This document shows, one piece after another, positions 1 through 11,514 of a stretch of DNA of 64,000 nucleotides (position 1 is its first letter; the number at the start of each line of letters is the position of its first letter). Origin of the DNA: Microstegium vimineum (taxonomy: Eukaryota; Streptophyta; Magnoliopsida; Poales; Poaceae); contig CM039122.1 of NCBI GenBank assembly GCA_022036555.1, positions 53,208,693-53,272,692 on the forward strand. The letters run 5' to 3'. A model generated the notes under the pieces. The model saw only the letters and a list, made by a program, of their open reading frames with translations, did no database searches and was not told the origin of the DNA. The position numbers were made by a program, and so were the translations under genes.

Positions 1-574
1 TCCAAATCAAACAAATGAAGAATGACACCTTTGTGAGTCAAGGCAAGTACATCAAGGATATGATGAAGAAGTTTGGCTTAGAAGAGTCCAAAGGCATTAG
101 CACTTCAATGGGCACTAATGGACACTTGGTAGTGATGCTAGTGGCAATATGGTGAATCAAAAGTTGTATCGGTCTATGATTGGAAGCCTACTCTATGTGA
201 CCGCTTCTAGGCCGGATGTGATGTTTAGTGTATGCATGTGTGCAAGATTCCAAGCCTCTCCAAGAGAAAGTCACTTGAAGGCTACAAAGAGAGTATTGAG
301 GTACTTGAAGCATACACAAGATGTTGGATTATGGTATCCCAAGGGGTCAAACTTTGAGTTGATTGGATATTCGGACTCCGACTATGTGGGATGCAAGATT
401 GATAGAAAGAGCACATCGGACAAATGTCAAATGCTAGGCATGTCACTTGTATCTTGGTTATCAAAGAAGCAAAATAGTATGGCACTCTCTACCGCTGAAG
501 CCGAATACATAAGTGCGGGAAGTTGTTGTGCTCAATTCCTTTGGATGAAGGCAACTTTGAATGACTATGGGATC

Positions 575-1643
575 TGTTGACACAAAAAGCGTCAGATCTG
601 TGAACACCTCGGGCTATTACCCAAAGCTCGATGTCGAGGGCGTGCCAGTCGATTTGACCAATCAATCGACAAGGATGATAACCATGACAAACTGAACGAG
701 ACGACAACGATGCGCCCGGACGTCAAGGCTCAGATTGATCACGGGTAACTAGAGCAGAGCTAGACGAGGCAAACAGCGATGCGCCCGGATTGCCAAAGCC
801 TAGAGGTACTCCCACGCGGAACTAACAAGGATTTTGACGGAGATCAAGGTGATGCAGCCCGTCGAAAGCTTGAAGAACTCGTTAAAGCTATAACTAATGC
901 AAAATAAGAGTAAATTACGATGAAAGTAGGATAAAAAGTAGAATTGGTTTGTTTTTTTTGATTGGATTGATATATCCATAGCCTTCAGGCACATATTTAT
1001 ACTCCCGCATGGAGAGTTGTACAATGACACGACACATATCTTTCCTAAAACAAACTCCTACTTTAAAGGAAACTGACTCGCGCATGAGCCGGATAACAGT
1101 ATTTATTTCCTAAACAAACACACCTATTTTAAGGAAAATAAGCGACCCATGCAAGAGTCGGACTCAAACTACTATAATAATACTGGCACAGAACACCAGT
1201 TTCCTTACACTTCTTCTCGATGGAAACTTTCCATCGGCAGATCCTTTTAATCCGCACCTTCCCTCCTTGACCACTCGTAACCCTCTGCTGCCACCAAGTG
1301 CTAACTCACGCCCATCGGCATTGGCAATACTTTCCCTAACGGCAACCGGCAGCATCCTCTTCGTCGGTAATCGGCAACGAGTCCTCATCGGCAATCGGCA
1401 GCCAGCCTTCATCGGTAATCGGCAACTAGCTTTCATCGGCAATCGACAATGATTCTTCATCGGCAGCCACCAATCAACCTTTGTCGGCAAAGATCACCCA
1501 GCCTTCATCGGCAACATACTTGGCCTTCTGTAGCACTCTCCCATCGGCCATATCAGCTCATACTTTACCGATGCCGATGGAGAATAGTCACCAGCCAATC
1601 AAGCTTCGATCCATTTGACACGTGTCGAAAAACGGTGTCAACA
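575..1643. mobile_element. Solo LTR (1069 bp) inserted in copia RNase H
   Basis: The element starts TGTTGACAC and ends GTGTCAACA, the TG...CA termini with short inverted repeats expected of an LTR. It is flanked on both sides by GGATC (570-574 and 1644-1648), a 5-bp target-site duplication. It has no internal coding domain, so it is what remains after LTR-LTR recombination. The 1290-1560 stretch is a degenerate array built on CATCGGCAATCGGCAAC. The superfamily cannot be set from an LTR alone; gypsy is plausible. Confidence 0.92.
1300..1560. repeat. Degenerate tandem array (ATCGGCAA-based) inside the solo LTR
   Basis: Units resembling CATCGGCAATCGGCAACTAG recur about every 22-30 bases between roughly 1310 and 1530. 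They are imperfect in length and sequence. The array produces spurious open frames on both strands, with repeated residues such as FIGNRQ on the plus strand, which are not genes. Confidence 0.8.
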
Positions 1644-2097
1644 GGATCAATTTCAAGCAAGTGCCATTGCTATGTGACAATGAAAGTGCGGTGAAGCTAA
1701 CCAACAATCCGGCTCAACATTCAAGAACCAAGCACATTGATGTGAGGCACCACTTCATAAGGGATCATAAACAAAAAGGTGATATCAAGATCACAAGTGT
1801 TGGTACCGATGATCAACTTGCCGACATATTCACCAAGCCATTAGATGAGAAGAGGTTTTGCAAGCTAAGGAATGAATTGAATATTCTTGATTATTCAAAC
1901 ATGTGTTGATGCACCCCTCTTATATGACATGCCTCTCCTTCGAGCAAAGCAAGGTACAAGTTGATTGACATGTCATTCATCCTCTATTAGGACTTGTTAG
2001 TGCATCTAGACATTAATTCATTAGGATCATTCATGAAAATCAAATGATTTGATGCTCATATGGTACCACTATTGTTTCTATGCTTGACTTGATCTAG

Positions 2098-2734
2098 TGT
2101 GAAGAATCATGGTCCCTTGTGTTTAGGCGATTAACGACAATGCTAGGTCACTATGACTAACGTGTGTTTTGCAAAGGCAAAGTCATTATAAGTTAGGTCA
2201 TTAGTGATGCTAAGAATGGGCTTAATGGATATTCATGCCCCCAAGATGGAAATCGGTTCGATTTCAAAGGATGTTGATTCAAGATTGAAGACTAGGCTAG
2301 TCCTTAGTGCCATGAGGTTGAGAAGGGCACTAAGTATAGCTAGGACCTTGTTTTTCCTTTGAGCGTACTATAAAGGGGGGGTATGAGATTAGTAGCTTGA
2401 CCTAGGAAAGTTTGGGAAAGTTGGTGTATGCACACTTGTCACAACTAGTCCTAGAGACCTTGCTATCAGCCCTTGGTTATCCCTATAAATGGTAGGAGCA
2501 AAAACCCTAGAAGAAACTTAGAGAAATCAGTTGAAATAGGGGAGAAAAAGGCTCCGGACCAGTCTGCCTAGTAGGCGTCGGACCATGGAGAGTGGTCCGA
2601 CGGTTCCTGACTTAGGCATAAGTTCAGCTCGAGAAGCTCCGGACCACCTGTCTGGACTGCACCGGACCATAGGCAAGTTGTCCGGTGGTCCCTGCTAGAG
2701 GAAGCCAGCGTCAGAGGGGGCTCCGGACTAGTCC
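2098..2734 (+). repeat. 3' LTR of the left-edge copia element, truncated by a gap
   Basis: From TGTGAAGAATCATGG the sequence follows the solo LTR at 24155 block by block: the TTTAGGCRATTAACGACAAT segment, the 'gggcttaatggatattcatgcccccaag' segment and the GTCGGACCAT / GGTCCGACGG repeats. It stops at the N run, so its right end is not visible. Confidence 0.85.
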
Positions 2735-2834
2735 NNNNNNNNNNNNNNNNNNNNNNNNNNNNNNNNNNNNNNNNNNNNNNNNNNNNNNNNNNNNNNNNNN
2801 NNNNNNNNNNNNNNNNNNNNNNNNNNNNNNNNNN
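2735..2834. other. Assembly gap of 100 N
   Basis: Exactly 100 N, the conventional placeholder for a gap of unknown size. It lies inside the repeat-rich part of an LTR. Sequence on the right does not continue the LTR, so the amount and order of missing DNA is unknown. Confidence 0.99.
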
Positions 2835-3260
2835 TGAAACTACTAAAAACATGATTCATGACTTAAGGATCCATAACATCAACAGATGGGGTCGGAATAG
2901 AACCATGAATAACATCAAAATGACCCTAACAAATAGAGGAGTCATGTATAGTTCATTTATGTATACCTCTTAAACTTCAGCATCAGAATAGAACCATGGA
3001 ATATAAATAAACATAATGTAAGCAGGATCCAAATTATGACGATGGGATCCAGAAAAAATAGATGTATTAAGCCAATCAATTCATGGGCAGCATGCACAAT
3101 CCAGTTAAGCAAATCCAGAAAGTTCAAAACGTGAGTCTAGAGTCGCAGAACCCAATAGTACGAAGTGTTTCCTATGCCAAGTCCAAGCCCCAAGCCAAGA
3201 TTCAGATATCCAACAGACTATACTAAAAACTAAAAGATCTTGCAGCCAAAATCTTCACTA

Positions 3261-3506
3261 CTCCCTCCGGGTTTTTTTAAATGTCACGTTTGGTTTGTCC
3301 TAAGTCAAACATTACAATCTTTGACCAACCATTTTTAAAAATTCTTATAGTTTTACAATATGAGAATTATATATTATGATAGTATTTCTCATAATAAATC
3401 TAAAAATATAAATCTTATGACATGAACCTATATAATTTTTTGAAATCAATGGTCAAAGATACATATGTTTGACTTAGAAAAAATGCTTAAATAAAAACAG
3501 AGGGAG
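3261..3506. mobile_element. Stowaway-type MITE
   Basis: The terminal inverted repeat starts CTCCCTCCG and the right end is its complement (AGAGGGAG). Both ends are flanked by TA. The interior is AT-rich and non-coding. These features define Tc1/mariner-derived Stowaway MITEs. Confidence 0.82.
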
Positions 3507-3928
3507 TAGTTCACACTAAGGCCTCATAAGCAGCCACAGACAACAAGTTGTAGTTAGAACGGGCGCAAAGCATTAAATATCAGCATCCCTAGATTCTAGT
3601 GGCTAATTTAGCGACGAAAACCATAATCACAACCGAACCGAACATCCGCCAAAGCACTCTGTCGACAAGGATCGTAAAACCCCACATGAAAACTAACCTC
3701 GCCCGTATGCAGACAAACCAAGCATACTAGATCACGTGATACCTCAAGCTAGATGAATAATGATACTCTAAAAAGAGTCCAAAATCGAAATCACCAGCTT
3801 CCAGTTCGCACTTCCCCCAAATCAGCTACGAAAAACCTAGCCAAAAACGTACCAAAACCCACAACGCGGTACCGAACCATCTAATTTCCGAGCCGAACAA
3901 AAATCAGAGGGAACATATGGATGCTCAC

Positions 3929-4231
3929 GGTCTTCTTCAGATTGGGCTTGCGGGCCTTGATGGCGGCGGCGAGGAAGCGGGGAAGACGGTCAGACTCCGC
4001 GGCCTCGACGTGGGACGGCCACACCTCCGGGTCCTTGTAACAGAGGAACACATGGCGCTCGTGGAACCCCACCGTCCCGACCAGCTTCTCCGTCCCGACC
4101 TCCGGGCGCTGGAACCCGAACTCTGCGTCAGGATCCGGCACCGCAGCCGCGGCGGCGAGGGCTGCGTCCGTCACGTCAGCAGCCGGAGCCAGAGCCGCGA
4201 GGGGGGCATCACCCGCCGTAGGGGAGGCCAT
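3929..4231 (-). CDS. Sucrase/ferredoxin-like (thioredoxin-fold) protein, first exon only
   Basis: The exon runs from an ATG at 4231 (MASPTAGDAPLAALAPAADV) to AAG-ACC followed by the donor GTGAGC at 3928, giving 101 codons in phase 0. The C-terminal part reads EFGFQRPEVGTEKLVGTVGF, then HVFLCYKDPEVWPSHVEAAE, then KARKPNLKKT. I recognise this as the start of the plant sucrase/ferredoxin-like family (Suc_Fer domain, thioredoxin fold), whose biochemical role is poorly defined. The Ala-rich N-terminus is low complexity. No second exon was found between 2835 and 3928; the rest may lie left of the gap or be lost. A longer in-frame start at 4342 was not chosen because family members start near MAS. 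Confidence 0.72.
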
Positions 4232-4623
4232 GAGGAGGCGGAGTGGCAGTAGACGGCGGCGGGTTGGTGCGCACTGCGAGGAAGAGAGTAGTGGTAGTGG
4301 AAATGGAAATTGCTTGGGGAGTTTGGGGAAAATGTGCAGCATCTCCTCGGGTTTTTATGGCAAAAAGGAGGGGAGTTGTTCTTTCTCAAGGGGAAAAGTC
4401 ACGCCCACGGCCACGGACCACAGCTGGTGTTGCCCCCACTTGTCGGTGAGAATTTGGTTTTGTCAATCAATTTATTGATAGTACTGCGGAACCGAAACCC
4501 ACATAAGAGGGTGACGTCAACCAGAGAATCCAGAAGACTTTGGTTCTTGTAGTCCCGTGTGCGTGCCCGTCTCCAGAAGGCAATTTTATTTAATTTTAAT
4601 AAATATATATAAATACATTAATA

Positions 4624-4856
4624 TTCTCTCCGCTTTAAACTATAATTCATTTGACATTTTTTACTCCAGGTTTAACCACTCATCTTATTAAAAAAAAATA
4701 TACAAATATAATCAAATTTAAGTTATTTTTATAAACTATTCATTAAATAAGTAAGTCATAACAAAAGAATTGATATTTTATACAAAAATTTAAATAACAA
4801 ATAGTCAAACTTAAAATTAAAAAAGTCAAATGAACTATAATTTGAAACGGAGAAAG
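4624..4856. mobile_element. Stowaway-type MITE
   Basis: The left end (TTCTCTCCGCTTTAAACTAT) and right end (TATAATTTGAAACGGAGAAAG) are inverted complements and are flanked by TA. The interior is AT-rich and non-coding. Confidence 0.78.
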
Positions 4857-5149
4857 TATTTGTGATCATAATAAATTTTATTAAATTAACAGTGTAATAT
4901 ATTTATAATAAATTTGTTGCTAATATTTTTTAAAATGCTTGCTGGTAACATTTTCAATAGAAAAAAAAACTTCTCCTATGTACATTTACTTTTAAATGGA
5001 GTAATTTTTAAGGTCCGTGTCTAGAAGATTAAAATCCACAATTTGTATACTATAATTATATTTGAATTATTATAAGTTAATTAGGATCTAAATAGATGGC
5101 TGGTTGGTTGGTTTCTGTAAAACTACAGCTAGTAAGCGAAGTCAGGAGA

Positions 5150-5660
5150 TATGACTAATTCCGCCGCCTAGTAGAAAAATGAGGATTAGGATTTTCTCCA
5201 TGAAATGTTTCTGCTGTGGTTCTAATATATGTCAAACATTTTGTTTGTCACTCCTTAGACATGATTTGACAAAAAGGTTAGGTCGATAATGATAGATGGG
5301 CAAGAAATCTGGCAAGTCATAGTTACGTAGAATGAAACATCAGCATGAGAAAATTGTGACCAATTTAAAATATGGTGCAGCAAGATTTGTTCATTAACTA
5401 AACATGCTCCTAGTGATTTTGTCATGTACTATCTGATATGTTTATTGCTGCCAGACACTCCTTGAAGCACGTTTCGTAGAATTCAGATTCCTTCGAAAAC
5501 GTTTCGGATTATATTTCTTCCTATATATTGAAATCACTTTCTCAAACCGTCTTGCTATTTGGCAGGATTTACTTTCTTAAAATGGATGAGAAGGTCTTTG
5601 CCCTACATGGGAAAAACATAAAAAATGATAGTGTTTTTTTAATGATGGTGAGGGATGCGC
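5150..5660. repeat. Dispersed repeat, copy 1 (partner near 16815-17500)
   Basis: Blocks recur in the same order and orientation at 16.8-17.5 kb. Examples are the 'aaacatg.tc.ctagt.attttg' segment and 'aggatttactttcttaaaatggatg', which is near-identical at about 5563 and 17411. A further shared block, 'cgcat.ttggcc...cccataac', lies at about 6903 and 17642. Divergence is high, so these are old copies. Superfamily unknown. Confidence 0.65.
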
Positions 5661-5944
5661 AATTCCAGTTTGACGAGCGTTCACTCAAATTAAAACAAAC
5701 GAACGGTCTTCCCTGCCGGCATACTTCTAGCTCGTTTGTGGTCCATCCCTGGCCCATCGCTATGCCACCTTTCTTTTCCATTTTTTTATTCTATTTGCTG
5801 TGCAAAGTGTGCTGACTCTAGTTGCATGTGCCCATGTCCATACACACGTTTATTTCTTTGTTTTTATTTTTTTTATTTTTATAGGGTTTATTTAGTTTTT
5901 CTTTTATGTTAAATATTTTATTTTATTTTACCTTTTAATTTTCT

Positions 5945-6400
5945 TTTTAGTAGTGTTACCAAGTTGTATATTATAACTTATGCACACAAGTTGTCAAGAA
6001 TAACCTATGTACACAAGTTATGTTTGATAACTTTTGTACCTAAGTTGTGTCTAATATCTTTGTGTTTCTAAGTTTTAGTGTAAGTTATAAGTTAATTGGT
6101 AAGTTGTATATAATAACTTATGTACATAACTTGTATAGAATAACTTGTATATATAAGTTATATTTGATACTTTTTTTGCATAGATTTTAAGAACTTTTAT
6201 ATTTTTAATTTTTTTGGTATAAGTTCTAAGTTAATCCATTTCTTTTGTGTTTAATAATATTGGTACCTCTAAGTTTTGACATAAGTTATAAGATAATTCG
6301 TTTTTTTGTGTTTAATAACTTTTTTTTCTAAGTTGTGTTTATAACTTTTTTTTATTAAGTTATATGTTATAAGTTAATACATCTAAGTTGATACTAGATT
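5945..6400. repeat. AT-rich degenerate tandem repeat (AAGTTAT/ATAACTT units)
   Basis: Short units such as ATAACTTATGTACACAAGTT recur irregularly. Many contain both AACTT and AAGTT, so they are partly palindromic. No coding content. Confidence 0.7.
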
Positions 6401-8158
6401 TTTTTCAAAACATATGTTAGTGGGATCTAGTTTTATACGTCTCATCGCGTAAGAACACACCGGTACATACGGAATTAAAAACATATACCTGGTTCAGAAC
6501 TTAAAGCAATTTTAATTAAAAGTTTTTCTTTTTCTGTCTTGAGTCAACAGACAGTTAAGAGGACGTGCGCTTTTTTGTTAGAAAAGGAAAGTGGCGGGGT
6601 TCTTTTTTCCAAATAAGGTAATGTCGGAAAATAGTTCGCTCGTCTGGGAGTTAATGAACGTTCGCGATTTAGTGTCTCCGAGGATGATTCAATGGCGACC
6701 CATTTAATATATTACTAGAAGATTAGTAGGACTTTAGATTAGAAGGGAAGTAGGAAGGTAAGAATTATAATTAGGAGAACTACATAGAAAGTAAATCTCT
6801 AGTACCAAATGGTAGAAGACAAGGAAATGTTTCTAGCGACACTCAGTCCTGTCTTTGACCAATTGCCAGGTCCGTAGTTCTTCTATGTCTTTTAAGGAGC
6901 ACCGCATATTGGCCCATAACCAACACCATTACCCGATAAAAGCATGTTAGCCCACTAAATTAAAGTTCACCGAGCTTAGAAAATGTTTTTTTTTGACAAG
7001 GAGCTTAGAAAAAGCTATTCTACCTCTTTGAACACTATTTGTTTTTTTTTTCAAACTTCATAGTCTGGCATATTACCCTTGAACTCTTAAAACCGTTCAA
7101 ATTATTTCTATGCATTACTTTGGAGTGATTTTCAAGGTGGTTTTGTTTTTCGTAAAAAAAAGTGGTTTTGTTTCATTTTATAATAAAACAATAAATATTC
7201 TATAAGGTTTTTGAACCACAAAAATTGTATCTTAAGTTTTAAAAAATCAAGAGAATTCTAGAGATAGATTGAGACATGATAAATTCAATAAAATATTTAG
7301 ATCACATGAAAATATTTCTGGATGCTTCAAAAAAGAACTTAGCTCTAGAAAGATATAATAAATATGCAGAAAAATATAGAAAAATATCAAAACATTCTGA
7401 TTGATATATACTAGTCTGAACACGTGCATCACTCTGTTGCGCGGGCATAGTGAACAGCGGAGAGCTTGGAACAGTAAAATAGGGTTTAAAGAGTAACGCA
7501 AAAGTTGACAAATAGTAGTCAAACCACTGCCAAACGGTAACAGAAAATGTGTAGCAAGGGTTGAGGGGTCTCATTACTATGTACACGTGTTTTGAAAACT
7601 TTTTGCAACAAAAAATAATACGCAACTAACATGAATACACTCCGCAACCAACATGAATACACCCAAAATTATTATTTGTTGCATTCACACTAGTTGTATC
7701 TCAAAATTTTGTCATGCAAAGTTTTAAAACATGTTTATACATCTAAAAAAAATGTTTTGAAAATTTTCTGGATTTTTTTTTCTGTTTCTCTATATCTACA
7801 TCTATTTTTTCTGAAGCATGTAAAGATATTTTAATGCGATTTAAATACTTTATTTGGATTAGTATCGGCATTTGCGCTTATTCAACAAAGTTTTGAGGGC
7901 TTAGTGTCAGTGAACGAGCTGTTGATTCATCTAAAATTTGCCATCTTCTTGCCATGGAAATGACACGAAAAATATTTTCGTTGTTTTCTTATTTCTCCGA
8001 CGAAACTAAAATATCATACAACTGGATGGAACCCACCAAAACATTGGACATGCGTGCTTTTTTCCCAGTAGGAACTCGGAAAGCAACAAGTTGCAGATCG
8101 AGAAAACCAAAATGTTAGCTCAAAGAAGAACAAGGACTCCTGCTTCTGTCTCGATCTG

Positions 8159-10518
8159 TTACCCTGTCCAAGAGGCCGACCTCCTGAGCACGGGCTTGGT
8201 CGGCTTCTCCTCCTCCAGGGAGATCATGCCGAGGTGAGACGGGTCCTCCAGCATCATTTTGGCCACCAGGTAGCCCGCGATGGACCACGTCTGGAACTTC
8301 CTCGCCTGCTTGCCGATGTAGCGGCCCAGCTTGCCGTCGTAGTACTCGGGCCAGCCGTCCCTCGCGAGCCTCGCCTCGGCTAGGTCGATGGCGCGCCGAG
8401 CAATCTTCAGCCTCCCGGTTTTGATGCATGCGGCGGTGAGCAGCCACAGTAGCACTGCAGGAAATAAAGCGAAATATATATGAGCAGGTCAAGTTGTTTG
8501 CGTTTCTGAAAATTAAACCATGGTAACGGTGCAGAGTGCAGACGACGATGAAATGGCCGGGACAACTGACTGACCTGGCCAAGATCCGCCGTTGTGGTAG
8601 CTCCATCTCGTGTTCTTGGGGTCGCAGCCGGTGACAATCTGCCACTCGTGTCCCTCGATGGACGGGTAGCATATCTTGACAGGCATCTCGCCGACGAGGT
8701 CCTCCCAGCGCTCCTCGACGAGGTCCATGATGGCGGCGGCCTGGTCGGGCGTGGCGAGCGACGCTAGGATGGCGACGCAGTTGCCGAGCGCGAACCACCG
8801 GAAGTCCATCCGGGCGGGGCTGACGTTGCCGACGAAGTAGCCGCCGCGGGTGGGCATGAAGTCGAAGAGCCAGTCCGGGATGGACTCCGGGTTCACGTTG
8901 AACTTGTTCACGGCCGTGTGCGAGTACTCCTCCGTCTTGAACCGGTACACGTCGTTCAGCTTCTGGAAGTCCAGCCAAAAGTAGCTCCGCATGTGGTAGC
9001 TCAGCGCCGTCAGCCGCGTCACGATCCGCTCCATCATCTCCTTCCCCTCCGCGTCCGGCCTCAGCATCACCAGCGCGCACCGCAGCGCCATGAAGAACAT
9101 GGACTGGATCTCGATCGGGTACCCGTACACGCCCTGCATTCGATTCAATAGGATTTCTTTGATCGGTTTATTTGATCGACGGATCGATTTCTTGACGACG
9201 ATGACACTGACACAGCACAGTGACACTCGGCTCTCACCATCCTGCGATCGATCATGCAGCAGCCGTCGGCGCAGAGCAGGGTGGGGAAGGTGTCGAAGCC
9301 CTCGGCGAGGCACTGGTTCATGATGAGCCGGATGCCCTTCTGGCACATGGGCGTCTCGGCGAGCGTCATGTCGCCGGTGGACTTGGTGTAGGCCCGCAGG
9401 ATGATGATCCACTAGAACCCGGAATCCACCGGCGCCACGCGGCCGATGGCGCTCTCCCCGAAGTCGGCCACCAGCTTGTCCACGCCGCGCTTGAGTTCCT
9501 TGAGCACCTTGAAGCTCGCCGGCATCGCGCCCTCGCCGAGCTTGAAGCGGTCGATACGCTTCTCCCACCCCTGCAGCAGCAGCGTCTTCAGCAGGAAGTT
9601 GCGCACGATCTCGGGCTCCCCGTTCATCAGGAACGCCAACGCGCTCGGGACGAAGTCCCTAACGAACACCTGCATGCAAGTGTTCGTTAGAATTTGAGTG
9701 TACCTATAGAATTTGATGAATTTTAAGAATTATATGTTTTCTGCAATAAATTAGTGATCAAAGACTGTACAAAACCAAACATGCATGACAAGTATTTTTG
9801 ATGAGAGGGAATATATGTGGCAACTACTAGGTATGAGATATGTGTACACTACACCATACTACTCTTGGACTGGCCCGTTCTTTCAAGTAACCATACAGTT
9901 CGAAGTATCTATCTTGATCAGCATAATCCCCTCACTTTCCAGAAAGAATCTTGATCAACATATATAGGAGTACTAACAGAATCCAACTACCCAAGCCAAG
10001 AAAGTGTGTGTGAGCAAGGCAGCAGCATGCAGCATGCCGTTGTCGTGTTATACCATATATACTACCTGATCGTAGTTGAGCACTTCGTCGTCGGCGGCGG
10101 AGTGGTCGACGGCGGCGATGGTGCCGATGGGCTGGGCGCGGAAGGACACGACGGAGCGGCGCGGCGCGTCCCATGCCTCGCCGATGAGCGGGTGGGGCTC
10201 GAACGAGAGCCGCGCGGACGAGGCCGGCGTGCCGGAGTAGGACCGCAGCCCGCCACCGGGGGAGTACATGCTCTCGTAGCTCTCTATCCCTCCGCCGTAG
10301 TAGCCCCAGCCGCCGCGGCTGCCCGTGCCCACGCCCGCGCCCGCGCCCGCGCCGGCGAGCGAGAGCTCGCCGAGGGAGCGGTCGTCGAACGACCGCTGCC
10401 TCTCCACGTTGATCCGCGGCTTGTGGTTCAGCAGCCGCGTCAGGTCGAAGTCGTCCGGGTCCGCCAGCGACGCCTGCGACGACGCCTTGCGCATCGCCGC
10501 CGCCGCCGCCGCCTCCAT
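8159..10518 (-). CDS. Neutral/alkaline invertase (GH100), one in-frame TAG
   Basis: Splits sucrose into glucose and fructose in the cytosol or organelles. Four exons read: 10518-10066, 9669-9238, 9133-8575 and 8454-8159, all with GT/AG borders. They sum to 1740 nt, or 579 codons plus TAA. Exon 1 gives MEAAAAAAMRKASSQASLAD and LNHKPRINVERQRSFDDRSL. Exon 2 starts VFVRDFVPSALAFLMNGEPE and holds the catalytic-region motif APVDSGF. Exon 3 has EEYSHTAVNKFNV and YHNGGSWP. Exon 4 ends RRSASWTG. Start chosen because family members begin MEA with this spacing; an upstream in-frame ATG at 10689 is less likely. Oddity: codon 237 (9412-9414) is TAG where the family has Trp (DSGFWW), directly after the conserved Asp. 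Everything downstream stays in frame and conserved, so this is a very recent knock-out, an allele or a base-call error. Confidence 0.9.
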
Positions 10519-11073
10519 CTCGAACGCCGCCACCGTCCCCGTCTTCGCGCCCGGATACGTACGGTCCGATCCCCGCCCGGATCCTACCCTGCCGCGCAGC
10601 GAGACGGCGGCGACGAGGACGGTAACAGAAAGAAAACAGGAGGTCGGAGACACCGAGACAGAGTCTGAGCTCGTATAGTACGGGCTCACCGGAGCTGGCC
10701 GCTGGGTTTGCGTTCCCGGCGAGTCGGAGTCGGTGCCGCGTCAAGCTGCAGAGCTGCTCCGGCGCGGGGAAGGGGGGTTGCGGTTGGGCGGGTACATAAG
10801 GGGCGCGGTGCCCAGGGATGACGTGTGGGGACGGGCAATGCTCGGGCCCACTTGGCAGGTACTGTTGATGGTCGGCGTCGGATTTTGTGGGCCCGGAGCT
10901 GAGGTCCGCGCGGGTGTCCGATTGGGACTGGCTCGGCTCGCTTGCCGTTTGCATGTGTCCAGCAGGTGGTTGCCTGGCTGTGGCCGGTTTGTTAGCCTGT
11001 CTGAGAGGAGCCCCGGTGATGTTCATCAGTTCATCACAGGGATGCTGAATGAGATTTCTATCCTCATGTGTGT

Positions 11074-11130
<57 letters not shown>

Positions 11131-11500
11131 CATGATGGAAGTGCCTGGCATAAGGAGTTTATGGATCTTGGAGTCTTTTTACGTCAGTTGAATTTTTTCT
11201 CTCAACATTTTACATTGATCCGAAGATATGCATTAAATAGCTGAGGGTGTAGATTACCTATCGGCGAGGCAATGACAACAAACAAATCTTTTACTTGAAG
11301 AAGAAACGAAGCAGAGTTTTGTAACTGACATCTACTCGGACCTAGTAATTTCTTCGACTAAAATGGGCGCTACTACACTTAGAACAACTGCTCTCATGAG
11401 TATCCTAAACTTTATATAAAAAACATTAGTGAATACCGAATACCATACCAAGTAAGTGCATTATTTCTTAGAAATACTTTGGAAGGGTTAGCCTAACCTA
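10519..11500. promoter_or_regulatory. Upstream region of the invertase gene, with intergenic sequence
   Basis: GC-rich DNA immediately upstream of the invertase ATG (10519-11040) is the expected 5' UTR and promoter on the minus strand. No TATA box could be fixed with confidence. The GT microsatellite and unremarkable AT-rich sequence follow. Confidence 0.4.
11066..11129. repeat. (GT)n microsatellite
   Basis: About 60 bases of almost pure GT dinucleotide, with one GG interruption near its start. Length is probably polymorphic. Confidence 0.95.
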
Positions 11501-11514
11501 GTATGGAAATTATA

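Larger units (their letters stand above)
2..1909 (+). pseudogene. copia pol pseudogene (RT C-terminus and RNase H), split by an LTR
   Basis: Three coding blocks belong together. Positions 2-130 read QIKQMKNDTFVSQGKYIKDM and run to a stop after GTNGHL. Positions 149-574 carry the RT end and the first half of RNase H, including the AEAEY motif. Positions 1644-1909 carry the second half (CDNESAVKLTNNPAQHSRTK) and the terminal stop. A frameshift lies between blocks one and two. Blocks two and three are separated only by the solo LTR and its 5-bp target duplication. In copia elements these domains copy the RNA and degrade the RNA strand of the hybrid; this copy cannot make a working enzyme. Confidence 0.88.
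1..2734 (+). mobile_element. Ty1/copia retrotransposon, 3' fragment (RT end, RNase H, 3' LTR)
   Basis: The left edge enters a copia polyprotein on the plus strand. The end of reverse transcriptase (SMIGSLLYVTASRPD) is followed by RNase H (SDSDYVGC, then ALSTAEAEYI) and the C-terminal RTKHIDVRHHFIRD / QLADIFTKPLDE block, ending at a stop near 1909. The 3' LTR follows from about 2098 and is cut by the N gap at 2735. Its sequence matches the solo LTR at 24155-25843, so both belong to one family. The copy is dead: the reading frame breaks near 130-149, and a foreign solo LTR sits inside RNase H. Confidence 0.9.
4857..8158. other. Gene-free, AT-rich repeat region
   Basis: No coding exon could be supported here. 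It holds copy 1 of a dispersed repeat (5150-5660 and 6890-6975), an AT-rich tandem-like block (5945-6400) and otherwise AT-rich non-coding DNA. The 8000-8158 end is the 3' flank of the invertase gene. Confidence 0.7.

Noticed and set aside
1164..1490. Open frame with repeated CRLPMK-like units
   Set aside because: Translation of the solo-LTR tandem array; no protein family.
2568..2852. Open frame spanning the N gap
   Set aside because: Its residues cross undefined bases in an LTR; not a gene.
8513..9568. 351-codon minus-strand open frame crossing invertase exons 2 and 3
   Set aside because: It reads through two introns. Its conserved part is real exon 3, but the rest is intron or the wrong frame.
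9932..11026. 364-codon open frame on the minus strand over the invertase exon 1 region
   Set aside because: It is a shadow frame in GC-rich DNA. The true frame gives the conserved invertase N-terminus and splices at 10066.
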